From NCBI GenBank assembly GCA_025642075.2, contig JAODUO010000112.1, forward strand, positions 324,001 through 388,000: DNA of 64,000 nucleotides, written 5' to 3'. The position numbers were made by a program, and so were the translations under genes. Shown in pieces: positions 43,901 to 55,232 of this stretch; within the stretch, counting starts at the first letter, position 1, and every line of letters starts with the position of its first letter. The notes beneath the pieces are model-generated. The model did not search any database. It worked only from the letters and a program-made list of their open reading frames with translations, and had not been told where the DNA came from. The stretch comes from Ridgeia piscesae. Taxonomy: Eukaryota; Annelida; Polychaeta; Sabellida; Siboglinidae.

Positions 43901-46900
43901 TATAGATATATGTATATATAAAATATATATACAACAGCAACCTGTGATCAGAACAATCCAAAAGTAAAGTATTACAGGGCTGCGCTGCAAAGTCTAGTGA
44001 ACCATACATTGTAAAATACATATTCATTGTTTTTGCATACTAGGAATCTTGTTAAAAACTAACTATACAACCACAATTAGTGTGGCATGAAGTGACAGCT
44101 GTTGGACTGTGGTTACAGGGCCTACAAAACAGTGTTACTTACGTCAGCAACTCGACACAGGGAAGGCTCTGTGATGACACCGACAATGTCATCAAGGTGT
44201 GACTTCATGTCTGCCTGCCGAGATCCCCGGATGATCGCGGCCAGAACAATTAGTGACCCAACGGACTGTGTCAGGCGCACTCCATCTAAGATCATTTTGC
44301 ACCAAACCTTTGGTGACACAAAGTAACCAATCAACTCTGCTGACTTCTCCACCTGCAGGAAAACATTAAAATTAAATTATAAATATGTTTGTGCAATGGT
44401 AAGAAACAAAATATCTCCCATTCTGAACAAGTATGGAAACACATGCATTCAGAGGTGGAGCTGGATTAATAATATCTTGGAATGGATGGAAGCTTCGCTT
44501 ATCCCTCTCTCCCCCAATGACCAAGTCGGTCAAGGAACTAAGTAAGTAGCCACCCAGAGGTGTCCTGTTATTATAAAGCACTCACGTATTTCACAACTTC
44601 CTGTTCGTCGTCCATGGCTGCCCGGTAGAGACCCCCAAGCACCTTCTCCAGATGCTGGGTGACGTTGTCGCCCTCATCCAACATGAGGGTGTAGAGGAGG
44701 TGGGCCGACTTGATCCTTGTTGGGGCCACCCAGTCCGTGATGTCGTTCACGATGCCGGGAACAATCTTGGAGAAGTTGTGGTACACCAACTTCCGACAGC
44801 CCAGGTTTGGGGGTTCAACTGTAATGGAGGAAAGTCCACACTATGTCAATAATTAGGACTGGTGTGCATGTTTTAGACAGGAGGAATTGTGAAAGGAAAG
44901 TGTGAAAACAAACACTATTATACATCACTGTTATTGATGTTTTCATTATTCTTTAAAAAAAATTGTCACACTTGTTGCGTATTATTTATGTACATAATAA
45001 CTTATAATTTTTATTATTAATAATAATAGTAATTGCAACACTTTTATAGCGCCTACATACTTTGGTGGAAAGCAGAAATATGCATGCTTTTGACTGGATT
45101 GTTTCTCCTAGAGACGTCCTAGACAGTTATATACTGGTAAAATTAGATCCTGTAAACTTATCCAACAAGTACTAACATAAGTCATGTGGACATCCACCCG
45201 ACACTGAAATATTGCAGTAGAATTGCTGCTGTATGAAGCCTCGTGTTAGTAGCCTTAATGCCATTGATCACAACATTCTTTTTGTCAGATATGTTCACAG
45301 TATGTTTCTTTTGGTAAACCCACCTCCAGGGGGGTAGTGGTCTGGGTCTGGTGGGGGGAAGTCCTGGAGATCCTTCAGGTCTTTCTCATTCTCACTTTCA
45401 TATTTCACACCTATAACACAGACATGTTAGGATGACCTGGCTGAATTACTATATAGTAATCGGTGAAGTTTTACTCCTACCAAGATCACATTATTGCAGA
45501 TTTGTGCCTAGCATTGAATACATTTTAACCGAGATAATGTATTGTGAATGAACTAATCATAGAAATAAAACAGACGTTTCAAAAGTTGGAATACCATGAA
45601 ATAGTCAATGCATGGTATGAAAGAGGGACTGGAGATTGTCCAATATTGAGTTAAGTTATAAAACCAGGTGGAGGCTGACTCTATTTGGAAACCAAAATTG
45701 GTAATATTTCTAACTTGTGACACTTGTTATTGAAACTTCAATTTATTATGATTGGCTAACTGCCAAAATAAATAGCCATTATTGGTTGAGATTGTTTTGC
45801 AGTACAGTAGAACTCCTCATGAACAATCACCCTGATTAACGACCACCTGCTTTTTACGACAGTTTTTTCCATTGACAATGCTATATAAACGACCCCCTCA
45901 TAACGACCACCTGGCAAACGTGACCAGCGGCCATGGCAATTTGACTTTTATACCCCTGACGAACAACCATCCAATAGGTGGCCAGCCCATTGTTTTAACC
46001 TAAATGTCACAACGAACTCTCATTAAATGCTTGACTAATGGGGCACAGATGCGCATAATAAAAACAATAAATCGCATGATGACGACCATTAATTTTGGCA
46101 ATCTTTTACTTTCTGACCGAACTATGAAAACTAAGTCGCTAAACTTTCCTCACATATCTTATATATTTAAAAACACACACTATGTTATAAAATAAAATCA
46201 CTTACATTGTTGAAACAAATAAAATTCACAAAACAAACTTGCCGGCAAGACATCATGGCAGACATGGACATCGTCAGTGGCTACGCGTAGCTCTGTGATT
46301 ACTGTAATATCCATATTGTGTATGTTTAGAAACTTAATATCGGAAAAAATATTGACGTAGCGCCACAGTAATATATGGCCTGCGCGTAACCACCGCCGGT
46401 GATGTCAACTTTAGTTTAGCACGATTTTTATTTGTGTATTTTATTCTTCACAGGAATTTAAATGATTTCATTTTATAAAGTAAAAGATCGTTTTGCGCCA
46501 CTTGAAAGAACAACAAAATGGCGACTGCGGTGCGATTACCCAGATGCCGTGAGGTGGCAGCACTCTTTAGCCCCTTAGACCGAATTTGAAATAACAAATA
46601 AATAATTTAAATGAGAATACTTTTTATCAGATATTATAAAAAAAACAATTCAAAATGAGGATACCTTTTATCAGATATTATTATTAAAAAAATGATTCCA
46701 AATTAAACTTATACTGAAACATGTCACACATAAAACAAAAAGAACATATAATTGTGTTGTTGTTAATGTGTTGTCTCATTTTTTATTTTATACTTTTTAT
46801 TTTGTGTATTTTACTACTTAGCTTTTTATCAAAAGCATACATGCTATATGGGCATTACTTATTATGATATGCATAAATATATAAATTAATCCAAAACATC

Positions 46901-48981
46901 AAAATAACCAAACCCCTTATGATTTTGGGGGGGGGCGGTCTTAAATGAGGGATTCTACTGTACTCACTTTAAATATGCCAGTGTATTCTGTTTGAATTCA
47001 AGCATTCTGGCCATGAGTGGAACTCAACTTTATTTGGGTGTTCTTATCAATATATATTATCATTGATTGTTTGTTTTTGAAGAAATCATAACCTGGTGTA
47101 AGCAACAAAGAATGCATTAAAATTAGATTTGGAGATCTATGTGGGATTGTAGACGTATGACAAAAAGGGCAGTTCAGGATCAATGACAGAAGAAAAAACA
47201 AAGACAGTCTCATCTCAAGATTGTTGGAATGTTATCAATAAATGTTTACAACAGTCCACTTACCAACATCATTCCAGAGGGCATCAGCCTGGGCCCGTAT
47301 TTCAGCCACCTCATCTGTGATACCAGACAGCAACAGGGGAATTAGTTTGTAGTGGAAGGAGTATCTGTCGGGGAGGTCCAGCAGCCACTGACCGACAACC
47401 TGAATGACACCTGCCCTCACCATGGGGGAGGTGTCAAAAAGTCGCTGAGCCAGATGAGAGACGACATCATCAACGGACTTGCCATTGCCATACTGGATCA
47501 CGTCACCTGAAAACGGAGCCACCAAGTTGTAAATTCACAAAGGCTTGTATAATGTGTGTGCCACTGTGTGGCTTAGGCAGCTACGATTTTGTTAACAATA
47601 TGTCAACTGCTAAACTATGTTTGAGCATGGTCCTTGCATTACATTGTAAAACTGCATGTATATATATATATAACATATATATATATATATATATATATAA
47701 CACATAACCGTAATATTGTTGTTTGCTAGTACGTTCCACTCATTGGCAAGTTTTATCAAGTTTTGCTACATTGCAAAGAAGCTTAACTAATTTTTTTAAT
47801 CACCTCAACTGTTACTCAAGTCAAAACAATATATTATAACATGTCACTATAGTTCAAAGGCTGAATCACAGATCAGCATACATTACACCACTGAACCTTT
47901 TTAATTCATGAAAATTAACATAGGTTCAGCCATGTTCGCCACAAATTTAGCTTGTAATTACGAAAAACACATGCATCGCATCATATGCAAGCAACAGTGC
48001 TCTTGATCGACCGCGAACAATGGCGACAGTTGTACTGTTGTTGTGGGACATCGTTTATGACAATACAATGATAATTTGTGACATGAATTATTGTTTATAG
48101 CTTTTAGCACATTATATTCCATGTTTACCAATAGAATTAACAATGTTTGATCATTTGAACTTTTATTGATATTAGTTTTACTTTGTATAATAATTTGTAT
48201 CACTTATTTATTCATTTTTATCAGTACAATGGTTGGATTGGGAAAGGTACAAATTCAAATAATATTTAATAATAATTATTAAAATACCAACCCTGTTAAA
48301 GTGTATATATTTTTTTATGTTATCACAAGTTCCCCAAAAGTACCTACCTATGGTCTTAATGACATCAACCCTAACCCTGGAGTGTTGATGGGATATCGAC
48401 ATGAGCAGTGGTTTGATGAGTGTTTCCGACTGCATGTGGAAGAACTCAGGAACGGCCTTCGCGAGGGCAGATGCACAGTGACAACTCTCCTTCTTAACCT
48501 CGGGGTACGGATCAATGATAGTTCGCTGCAATATCTTCACCATGTCGTCGACGTAGGGTCCCATCTTCTTCTTGCAGGATTCAACCAACAGCAGTAACAG
48601 CTTGACAAGTGACAAACGCAGCTCTTCCGACGGTTCTACGATGTCCTGTTGTCCGAGGCGTTGAACCACCACTGGGATTATAAAAGAAAGGAAATTATAC
48701 GGTTCGGGTACTACTTGCAGACAGTCCGCCATGAAGCACAACGACAAGTCCCTGCATTTCTCAACAGGATCAGACAAGACTTGCAGGAGTGGTTTAACAA
48801 TTTCTTTCAGAGCCTGCTGTAAGTCCGTTGGTTCTAATTGTGGTTTCCTACTCAGTATCTCCTTTCGGATTCCCTCCAGCGATCTCTTTCGCGTATTTCG
48901 GTTTTCATCTGACAAGCCGTTGATAAATCGAGTAATATTCCTAAGAATGTTCTCGACAACATGCTCCTCGGGGTCCGCCAT
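38426..48981 (-). CDS. DNAAF5: DNAAF5 (HEATR2) dynein axonemal assembly factor 5, complete gene, ten coding exons
   Basis: Cytoplasmic HEAT-repeat factor needed to preassemble axonemal dynein arms before they enter cilia or flagella. Ten GT-AG exons give 2,528 nt; one missing base in exon 7 would make 843 codons (842 residues), near the roughly 855 of the human protein as I recall it. Blocks shared with vertebrate DNAAF5 include [67 protein letters not shown] and [13 protein letters not shown]. The whole length is tandem HEAT helices with no signal peptide. Start at 48981 has a strong Kozak context (A at -3, G at +4). The gene converges on the VWA3-like gene, with 1.3 kb between poly(A) signals. 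Introns carry a Tigger-like element, a long (GT)n tract and a minisatellite that duplicates the exon 7 acceptor. Confidence 0.95.
39069..39417 (-). CDS. DNAAF5: DNAAF5 exon 9
   Basis: Residues 674-790, two to three HEAT repeats, including [20 protein letters not shown] and [16 protein letters not shown]. Acceptor TCCTACAG, donor GTGGGT. Confidence 0.95.
40230..40528 (-). CDS. DNAAF5: DNAAF5 exon 8
   Basis: Residues 574-673, [20 protein letters not shown] and [20 protein letters not shown]. Acceptor GTCCCCCAG, donor GTGAGT. Confidence 0.95.
40564..41035. repeat. Long imperfect (GT)n tract in DNAAF5 intron 7
   Basis: About 470 bases of GT repeats with GGT, GTTGT and GTGCGT breaks, (CA)n on the transcribed sense strand, ending 36 bases from the exon 8 acceptor. 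Cys/Val and Thr/His ORFs over it are artefacts. Confidence 0.96.
41619..41786 (-). CDS. DNAAF5: DNAAF5 exon 7, with an apparent 1-nt frameshift
   Basis: Residues about 518-574. Reads [20 protein letters not shown] in phase with exon 6, then hits TGA at 41691-41693. The other frame gives [20 protein letters not shown] and joins exon 8 in phase, and it aligns with the human segment LDWTAHSPEL. The indel must lie between 41694 and 41724. Length 168 where 169 is needed. Acceptor is the last of a ladder of identical repeats, donor GTGAGT. Real allele or assembly error next to a repeat cannot be told apart here. Confidence 0.85.
41763..42690 (-). repeat. 43-44-bp minisatellite copying the exon 7 acceptor and exon start
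   Basis: About twenty units (- strand): TTTTGTGTGTGCAG then GTTCACAAACTGCTGGTGAA and GCTGTGTGTG. Every unit carries the intron end, the CAG acceptor and the first 24 bases of exon 7. Broken once at about 42310-42415. No stop codon in the unit when read in the exon frame, so unit-derived ORFs ([11 protein letters not shown]) stay open. Confidence 0.96.
42790..43325. repeat. 189-bp tandem repeat, about 2.7 copies, in DNAAF5 intron 6
   Basis: Units start at TATCCACGGTCTTTGTGAAA at about 42791, 42980 and 43169. The first two are nearly identical, the third is shortened and diverged. Confidence 0.93.
43557..43700 (-). CDS. DNAAF5: DNAAF5 exon 6
   Basis: Residues 470-517, [20 protein letters not shown] and [14 protein letters not shown]. 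Acceptor TTCTGCAG, donor GTATAT. Phase 0 at both ends. Confidence 0.92.
43814..43936. repeat. (TA)n microsatellite
   Basis: TA repeats with ATGTATATAT interruptions in DNAAF5 intron 5. Confidence 0.9.
44143..44352 (-). CDS. DNAAF5: DNAAF5 exon 5
   Basis: Residues 400-469, [20 protein letters not shown], then [15 protein letters not shown]. Aligns with human RSAELVGTFVSPEVFLKL. Acceptor CCTGCAG, donor GTAAGT. Confidence 0.94.
44586..44818 (-). CDS. DNAAF5: DNAAF5 exon 4
   Basis: Residues 322-399, [40 protein letters not shown]. Acceptor CATTACAG, donor GTGAGT. Confidence 0.94.
45324..45410 (-). CDS. DNAAF5: DNAAF5 exon 3
   Basis: Residues 293-322, [20 protein letters not shown] and DPDHYPPG. 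A proline-rich loop also present in vertebrate DNAAF5 (ENEEDLKDKLDF, PPHYPP). Acceptor GTTATAG, donor GTGGGT. Confidence 0.88.
45805..46960. mobile_element. Non-autonomous Tigger/pogo-like element in DNAAF5 intron 2
   Basis: Ends CAGTAGAACTCCTCATGAAC and GAGGGATTCTACTG are inverted repeats flanked by TA on both sides (45803-45804 and 46961-46962). Inside the left end ATTAACGACCACC and ATAACGACCACCTGGC recur, typical of Tigger-like termini. 1,156 bp, no transposase recognised. The short ORF at 46004-46195 shows no domain. Confidence 0.75.
47264..47506 (-). CDS. DNAAF5: DNAAF5 exon 2
   Basis: Residues 212-293, [20 protein letters not shown] and [20 protein letters not shown]. Near-identical to vertebrate DNAAF5 in these blocks. 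Acceptor GTTTTCAG, donor GTAAGT. Confidence 0.96.
48348..48981 (-). CDS. DNAAF5: DNAAF5 exon 1 (start codon)
   Basis: Residues 1-212. Starts [20 protein letters not shown]; includes [20 protein letters not shown] and [19 protein letters not shown] context AAAATGG. An in-frame upstream TTG extension is not needed. Donor GTAGGT was chosen over GTACTT because it joins exon 2 in phase. Confidence 0.95.
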
Positions 48982-49699
48982 TTTGTTTACGACGCAACGC
49001 CTCGTTTTCAATCTAAATTTTTGTCTCTAACAACGAAGAGTTTCCAAATAGATTAATAGCTTGAGCGTCCACCATGTAGCGCCACTAGTGTCGACATTTA
49101 TTATAATTAGTTTTATTTGCACGGAAGATGCACCTTAGGCTCAGTTTGGCACCTGCGTGATATACTAATAATATTACTTTTTTAAGTACATTTTTGTTGC
49201 ATTCGACGCGTCATGCAAGTTGTATGCAGACCTATACAAAACGGCAAAATGGACGACGGTCTGGATTCAACAAAAATGTTCATAATTATGGCCAATATAT
49301 TACAATACAAATACAATATTCAATAATGACTACAGACTAGTTCCCTTGGCACTACATTGGATTTAGCAGGCTGGGGAAATGCAGGCCGTATAGCTGTAAG
49401 TTATAACGCTTAGCAACATTATAAAAGTATTATTGCATAACTTACGGATTGATTATTATTTGCCGTGGAGCGAATTAATAACTATTGGTCGTGGGGGACG
49501 TATTCATGCGTACGTATTATGTTTATCAAGTCAAATCAAATTGTGAAATTTATAATAAAAAAACGCTATTCCCACAGTCGTTGCTCACAGCGCCATACAT
49601 TTTTCTAGAAAACATGTGATTGCAGGGTGCTGATGTCGGATGCTGTGGCAGTGAGTACATGTATCACAGGGTTGGGCTGCCACGCTGTTCGAATGCTCG
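48982..49699. other. DNAAF5 upstream region
   Basis: 5' UTR and promoter side of DNAAF5, no CpG island of note and no TATA box. I looked for a complete RFX X-box and did not find one. No other gene seen. Confidence 0.5.
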
Positions 49700-50195
49700 G
49701 TCACGCTGTAGCGCTTACATTTTTCCGGTCGTTAAAAACGTTCCGATTGGCGTTTCTGCGCATGCGCGATATATGTAAAATCATCAATGTGCAGCTAAAA
49801 GACAAAGCATTTATGGTATAAATATTACGGGTTGTTCGTTAGGATGTACTATGCGTATATAACCTCTCGGCAAAGTTATTTGTCGCAAATTATCACGAGG
49901 CAAACAAGTTTTGATGCATATTTCGATAGCAAGCGTAAATCACGTGACAGTAATGCGCCGTAATCCGTGACAGTGATTTATAAAAAACGTAATGTTGTAT
50001 TGCATTGAACGACATTTTAAGAAACTCTTCACAGTAATCATCACAGGTAAGTTAACGAACAGCTCGTGGCATTTATACCGAACTTGCTTTGTAGTTTCGT
50101 TGGACATTAATGATTTTACGTTTATTGCGCATGCGCAGAAACGTCAACCGGAACGTTTTTAACGACCGGAAAAATGTAAGCGCGACAACGCTATT
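49700..50195. mobile_element. MITE-like element with long terminal inverted repeats
   Basis: GCGCTTACATTTTTCCGGTC, then GTTAAAAACGTTCCG and TTTCTGCGCATGCGC (49711-49766) returns as the reverse complement at 50127-50183, with weaker homology a further about 12 bases outward. About 360 bp between arms, no coding capacity. A non-autonomous DNA transposon is the best reading. Target duplication not resolved. Confidence 0.72.
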
Positions 50196-50208
50196 GCTCG
50201 TGGGACAC

Positions 50209-51514
50209 ACAATATATTGTGTTCACTGGAGCACAGTGATCTAATCACTCACTACTCCAGTCGTTGCTGCGTCAGCCGTGGGAGCAGCGCAAATACCCGA
50301 CTCAATTTGAAGACGCGGGTACACAAATGGAGGGAATCCCAATATATGAACCATTTTGTATCCCAAACATTGCATGTAACACGAGCAGCGTGTGGCTAAA
50401 ATCACGCAAAGTTATATCACATGACCAAAAGCCAACCACACTCCTCGTGGACGTGGGTGATTTCAAATGACTGACGTTAAAAGAACATTTTTTCAAAGGG
50501 GTGTGGCACGGGTAGTGAAAGCTGGTACTATCGTAGAGGTCTAATCAGCCGTAGGCCCTACACACACCTGCAAGAATGGTTTTAGAATAATTTAGCTAAA
50601 AGAAGTTTGTTCTCACCCACGGCCTTATCTCCACTACACGCTGATCAAAGCGCACGAATCCTGCATCGTTATCGGACTTATCCTCCTATGTTTGAGTGTC
50701 TTCTGCAAAGAAATGGGACATCAAGTTGTTCTTCCAAATTATTTTATTTACCGGTGCTACATGGACGGTGAACAGCTGCGGACCGAGTAAGGAACCTTGA
50801 GGGAGCCCGTATGTCAGAGGGCGAACATGTGATGTACATCTCTTAATGTGGACGGACTGTACTGTGTACAGTCTAGTGTATTCTGGACCAATCCATCATC
50901 AAAGCTTATATTCAATATAAAAGTATATGTGTAAAAGTAAAATGTTACCTTTAATAATTTGGACAAAGTAACCTATGCTCGAGAAAGTACTGCATGCCTA
51001 GGGTCCACGGGTATCTTAACCGGGTTTAGATAGAATGATGTTGGTAGTTTTCGCGGGCGAGGAATCCGATCGATTCTGATGGTATTTTGTAAAATTTGGT
51101 CGCCATCTTGATGATGTACGTGCGAGGTAATTAATATTTCAGCCACAGGAATGTTATCAGTGTAGATGTAAGAGAAATACCGTCTGTATTTGGTAAAAGC
51201 ATCCATGTTATTGATAATTTAATGATCTACACTGGTTACACTTTCACCCGAACTTAATTCGTATGAGTACACCGTTACACATGTGACACTCTTACGGATT
51301 TAGTCATAGGAACAAGTAACCGAGTGCAGGAATCAGTCAATCCCAACCGGAAAAAGAATTGTATTTTTACGGTTTCGGCATGTAACACGGCACACTAGTC
51401 TCCCGACGACGATCTTGTTGGCGACCCTGGAAGACAGACGCCACCGTGGACGTAAGCGTAAGTCGTAAGTGAACAATGTTTCTGGAATGGGCGGCCATCT
51501 ATATATCTATATAT
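50209..51514. repeat. 1.3-kb tandem unit, copy 1
   Basis: Starts ACAATATATTGTGTTCACTG, ends with GGAATGGGCGGCC plus a 22-bp TATA-rich joint. Copies 2 and 3 are offset by 1,306 and 1,304 bp and differ by only a few bases (for example near 50916 and 51266). Confidence 0.97.
50611..50875 (-). pseudogene. LINE reverse-transcriptase fragment in tandem copy 1
   Basis: On the - strand RPLTYGLPQGSLLGPQLFTV, then SHFFAEDTQT and a stop, then VRFDQRVVEIRPWV. This is the GVPQGSVLGP / YADDTQ region of non-LTR reverse transcriptases with FAED replacing the catalytic YADD, so it is inactive. Confidence 0.75.
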
Positions 51515-52818
51515 ACAATATATTGTGTTCACTGGAGCACAGTGATCTAATCACTCACTACTCCAGTCGTTGCTGCGTCAGCCGTGGGAGCAGCGCAAAT
51601 ACCCGACTCAATTTGAAGACGCGGGTACACAAATGGAGGGAATCCCAATATATGAACCATTTTGTATCCCAAACATTGCATGTAACACGAGCAGCGTGTG
51701 GCTAAAATCACGCAAAGTTATATCACATGACCAAAAGCCAACCACACTCCTCGTGGACGTGGGTGATTTCAAATGACTGACGTTAAAAGAACATTTTTTC
51801 AAAGGGGTGTGGCACGGGTAGTGAAAGCTGGTACTATCGTAGAGGTCTAATCAGCCGTAGGCCCTACACACACCTGCAAGAATGGTTTTAGAATAATTTA
51901 GCTAAAAGAAGTTTGTTCTCACCCACGGCCTTATCTCCACTACACGCTGATCAAAGCGCACGAATCCTGCATCGTTATCGGACTTATCCTCCTATGTTTG
52001 AGTGTCTTCTGCAAAGAAATGGGACATCAAGTTGTTCTTCCAAATTATTTTATTTACCGGTGCTACATGGACGGTGAACAGCTGCGGACCGAGTAAGGAA
52101 CCTTGAGGGAGCCCGTATGTCAGAGGGCGAACATGTGATGTACATCTCTTAATGTGGACGGACTGTACTGTGTACAGTCTAGTGTATTCTGGACCAATCC
52201 ATCATCAAAGCTTATATTCAATATGAAAGTATGTGTAAAAGTAAAATGTTACCTTTAATAATTTGGACAAAGTAACCTATGCTCGAGAAAGTACTGCATG
52301 CCTAGGGTCCACGGGTATCTTAACCGGGTTTAGATAGAATGATGTTGGTAGTTTTCGCGGGCGAGGAATCCGATCGATTCTGATGGTATTTTGTAAAATT
52401 TGGTCGCCATCTTGATGATGTACGTGCGAGGTAATTAATATTTCAGCCACAGGAATGTTATCAGTGTAGATGTAAGAGAAATACCGTCTGTATTTGGTAA
52501 AAGCATCCATGTTATTGATAATTTAATGATCTACATTGGTTACACTTTCACCCGAACTTAATTCGTATGCGTACACCGTTACACATGTGACACTCTTACG
52601 GATTTAGTCATAGGAACAAGTAACCGAGTGCAGGAATCAGTCAATCCCAACCGGAAAAAGAATTGTATTTTTACGGTTTCGGCATGTAACACGGCACACT
52701 AGTCTCCCGACGACGATCTTGTTGGCGACCCTGGAAGACAGACGCCACCGTGGACGTAAGCGTAAGTCGTAAGTGAACAATGTTTCTGGAATGGGCGGCC
52801 ATCTATATATCTATATAT
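51515..52818. repeat. 1.3-kb tandem unit, copy 2
   Basis: Nearly identical to copies 1 and 3. The same three short ORFs recur at the same offsets; their identity reflects recent duplication rather than selection. Confidence 0.97.
51917..52181 (-). pseudogene. LINE reverse-transcriptase fragment in tandem copy 2
   Basis: Same degenerate fragment as in copy 1, offset 1,306 bp, with the same stop after FAEDTQT. Confidence 0.75.
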
Positions 52819-54102
52819 ACAATATATTGTGTTCACTGGAGCACAGTGATCTAATCACTCACTACTCCAGTCGTTGCTGCGTCAGCCGTGGGAGCAGCGC
52901 AAATACCCGACTCAATTTGAAGACGCGGGTACACAAATGGAGGGAATCCCAATATATGAACCATTTTGTATCCCAAACATTGCATGTAACACGAGCAGCG
53001 TGTGGCTAAAATCACGCAAAGTTATATCACATGACCAAAAGCCAACCACACTCCTCGTGGACGTGGGTGATTTCAAATGACTGACGTTAAAAGAACATTT
53101 TTTCAAAGGGGTGTGGCACGGGTAGTGAAAGCTGGTACTATCGTAGAGGTCTAATCAGCCGTAGGCCCTACACACACCTGCAAGAATGGTTTTAGAATAA
53201 TTTAGCTAAAAGAAGTTTGTTCTCACCCACGGCCTTATCTCCACTACACGCTGATCAAAGCGCACGAATCCTGCATCGTTATCGGACTTATCCTCCTATG
53301 TTTGAGTGTCTTCTGCAAAGAAATGGGACATCAAGTTGTTCTTCCAAATTATTTTATTTACCGGTGCTACATGGACGGTGAACAGCTGCGGACCGAGTAA
53401 GGAACCTTGAGGGAGCCCGTATGTCAGAGGGCGAACATGTGATGTACATCTCTTAATGTGGACGGACTGTACTGTGTACAGTCTAGTGTATTCTGGACCA
53501 ATCCATCATCAAAGCTTATATTCAATATGAAAGTATGTGTAAAAGTAAAATGTTACCTTTAATAATTTGGACAAAGTAACCTATGCTCGAGAAAGTACTG
53601 CATGCCTAGGGTCCACGGGTATCTTAACCGGGTTTAGATAGAATGATGTTGGTAGTTTTCGCGGGCGAGGAATCCGATCGATTCTGATGGTATTTTGTAA
53701 AATTTGGTCGCCATCTTGATGATGTACGTGCGAGGTAATTAATATTTCAGCCACAGGAATGTTATCAGTGTAGATGTAAGAGAAATACCGTCTGTATTTG
53801 GTAAAAGCATCCATGTTATTGATAATTTAATGATCTACATTGGTTACACTTTCACCGAACTTAATTCGTATGAGTACACCGTTACACATGTGACACTCTT
53901 ACGGATTTAGTCATAGGAACAAGTAACCGAGTGCAGGAATCAGTCAATCCCAACCGGAAAAAGAATTGTATTTTTACGGTTTCGGCATGTAACACGGCAC
54001 ACTAGTCTCCCGACGACGATCTTGTTGGCGACCCTGGAAGACAGACGCCACCGTGGACGTAAGCTTAAGTCGTAAGTGAACAATGTTTCTGGAATGGGCG
54101 GC
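52819..54102. repeat. 1.3-kb tandem unit, copy 3
   Basis: Third copy, ending at GGAATGGGCGGCC where sequence continues uniquely into GTCTCCGTGCCTGAGC. One base lost near 53855 (TTTCACCGAAC for TTTCACCCGAAC) and AAGCTTAAG for AAGCGTAAG near 54063. Confidence 0.97.
53221..53485 (-). pseudogene. LINE reverse-transcriptase fragment in tandem copy 3
   Basis: Same fragment, same FAED box and same stop codon. Confidence 0.75.
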
Positions 54103-54153
54103 CGTCTCCGTGCCTGAGCTGAACACGGCCGCTGACGTCACAGGATTTCTGAG
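54083..54153 (+). other. Possible short exon at the edge of the tandem array
   Basis: ATG opens MFLEWAAVSVPELNTAADVT up to a GTACTG donor-like site. The first ten codons are part of the tandem unit; the rest is unique and GC-rich, unlike its surroundings. No family recognised and no partner exon found on this strand. Confidence 0.2.
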
Positions 54154-54225
54154 GTACTGTTTATCATAAAATTACACTAATGACAAAAACTTCAATTCAG
54201 AAACTAATTACTTTAATAGCAATCA

Positions 54226-54231
54226 TTTATT
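54226..54231 (-). terminator. Poly(A) signal of the zinc-finger gene
   Basis: AATAAA on the - strand, about 185 nt after the stop. Confidence 0.55.
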
Positions 54232-54414
54232 TCCTTTAATTGTAATAAAAAGGTCCAGTACTCAAGGTACTCAGACAGGAATACTGCAATGGTCCATAGT
54301 AAACACAGTCGATTGAAAATTCCATATATTCCCCAAGACACTTTAACATGAATGTCGTTATGTAAAATTATCTTCATGTATGTAAAATTGTACACAATAA
54401 GTTAATAATGCATG

Positions 54415-55232
54415 CTAGTCTGTTGATTTTGGTTGTCTAGCTACAGTTTCTAGTGCATCTTTTGTTGGTGGAGTTGCATTGACACTCTGGCGATTAATTG
54501 TCTTCGACGTTGTATTCACATCACGTAATTTTAATGTACTGTGTTCAACTGTTTCACAGGCAGTAATATCATGTTTACGCTCACACCCTTCAACAGCTGC
54601 ATCCAATGCAGGGTGTTCTTTCTTTGTCACTTCTGCTGTGTCACCGGTGACGTCAGTTGTAATATGCGCGACTTCAATGTGTTGTGTTGCTTCACCAGAC
54701 GACGGGTTCTGCGTGGTGATGGTTGCACCACCCGTCGTGTCGTCAAGCAACACCAGAGCGACAGTCTCTAAACCCATACGCTCGATGTCCTTCGCGACGG
54801 CTTCGTTGACGATGATGTAGGACGTCACCTCGTCGGAACCCACCGCTGCCTTCTCCACTGTTACCTCAGTGACCGGCTGACACGAGCCAGCGGAAGGGAC
54901 ATCTATAACACTCGCTACAGCTTGCCGCATCTCGCATCGGGTGGTGGGTTTCGTTGGCTTCCGGTTGCTAGCCGACCGCCCGTGTTCCCGCTGTTTATGC
55001 ACTCCCAGCGACCCGGCGTCCTTGCACACGACAGCGCATGCGTCACACGTCATTGCCGAAGTGGACGTATGAGCCGCCTGGTGGGCGCGCAGCTGAACCT
55101 TCCAGGACGACGCAAACGGGCACTGGTCGCAGTGGAAGGGTTTCTCGCCGGTGTGAGTGCGCATGTGCGACGTCAGCTGGTACTTCTTGGCTGCCGAGAA
55201 CGGACAGAGGTGACACTTGAACGGGTGATCAC
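54415..55232 (-). CDS. Zinc-finger gene exon 3 (stop codon)
   Basis: Residues 359-630. DHPFKCHLCPFSAAKKYQLT, then TGEKPFHCDQC and MTCDAC fingers, followed by the long polar tail ending RQPKSTD. Acceptor GTCTTGCAG. The joint with exon 2 falls in the linker between fingers 7 and 8 (RTHTRDHPFKC). Confidence 0.9.

Noticed and set aside
48982..49011. N-terminal extension of DNAAF5 by ten codons
   Set aside because: It would begin at TTG; the ATG at 48981 has a strong Kozak context and fits the family.
50973..51206. 77-codon ORF present three times unchanged
   Set aside because: Identity is explained by recent tandem duplication; no recognised domain.
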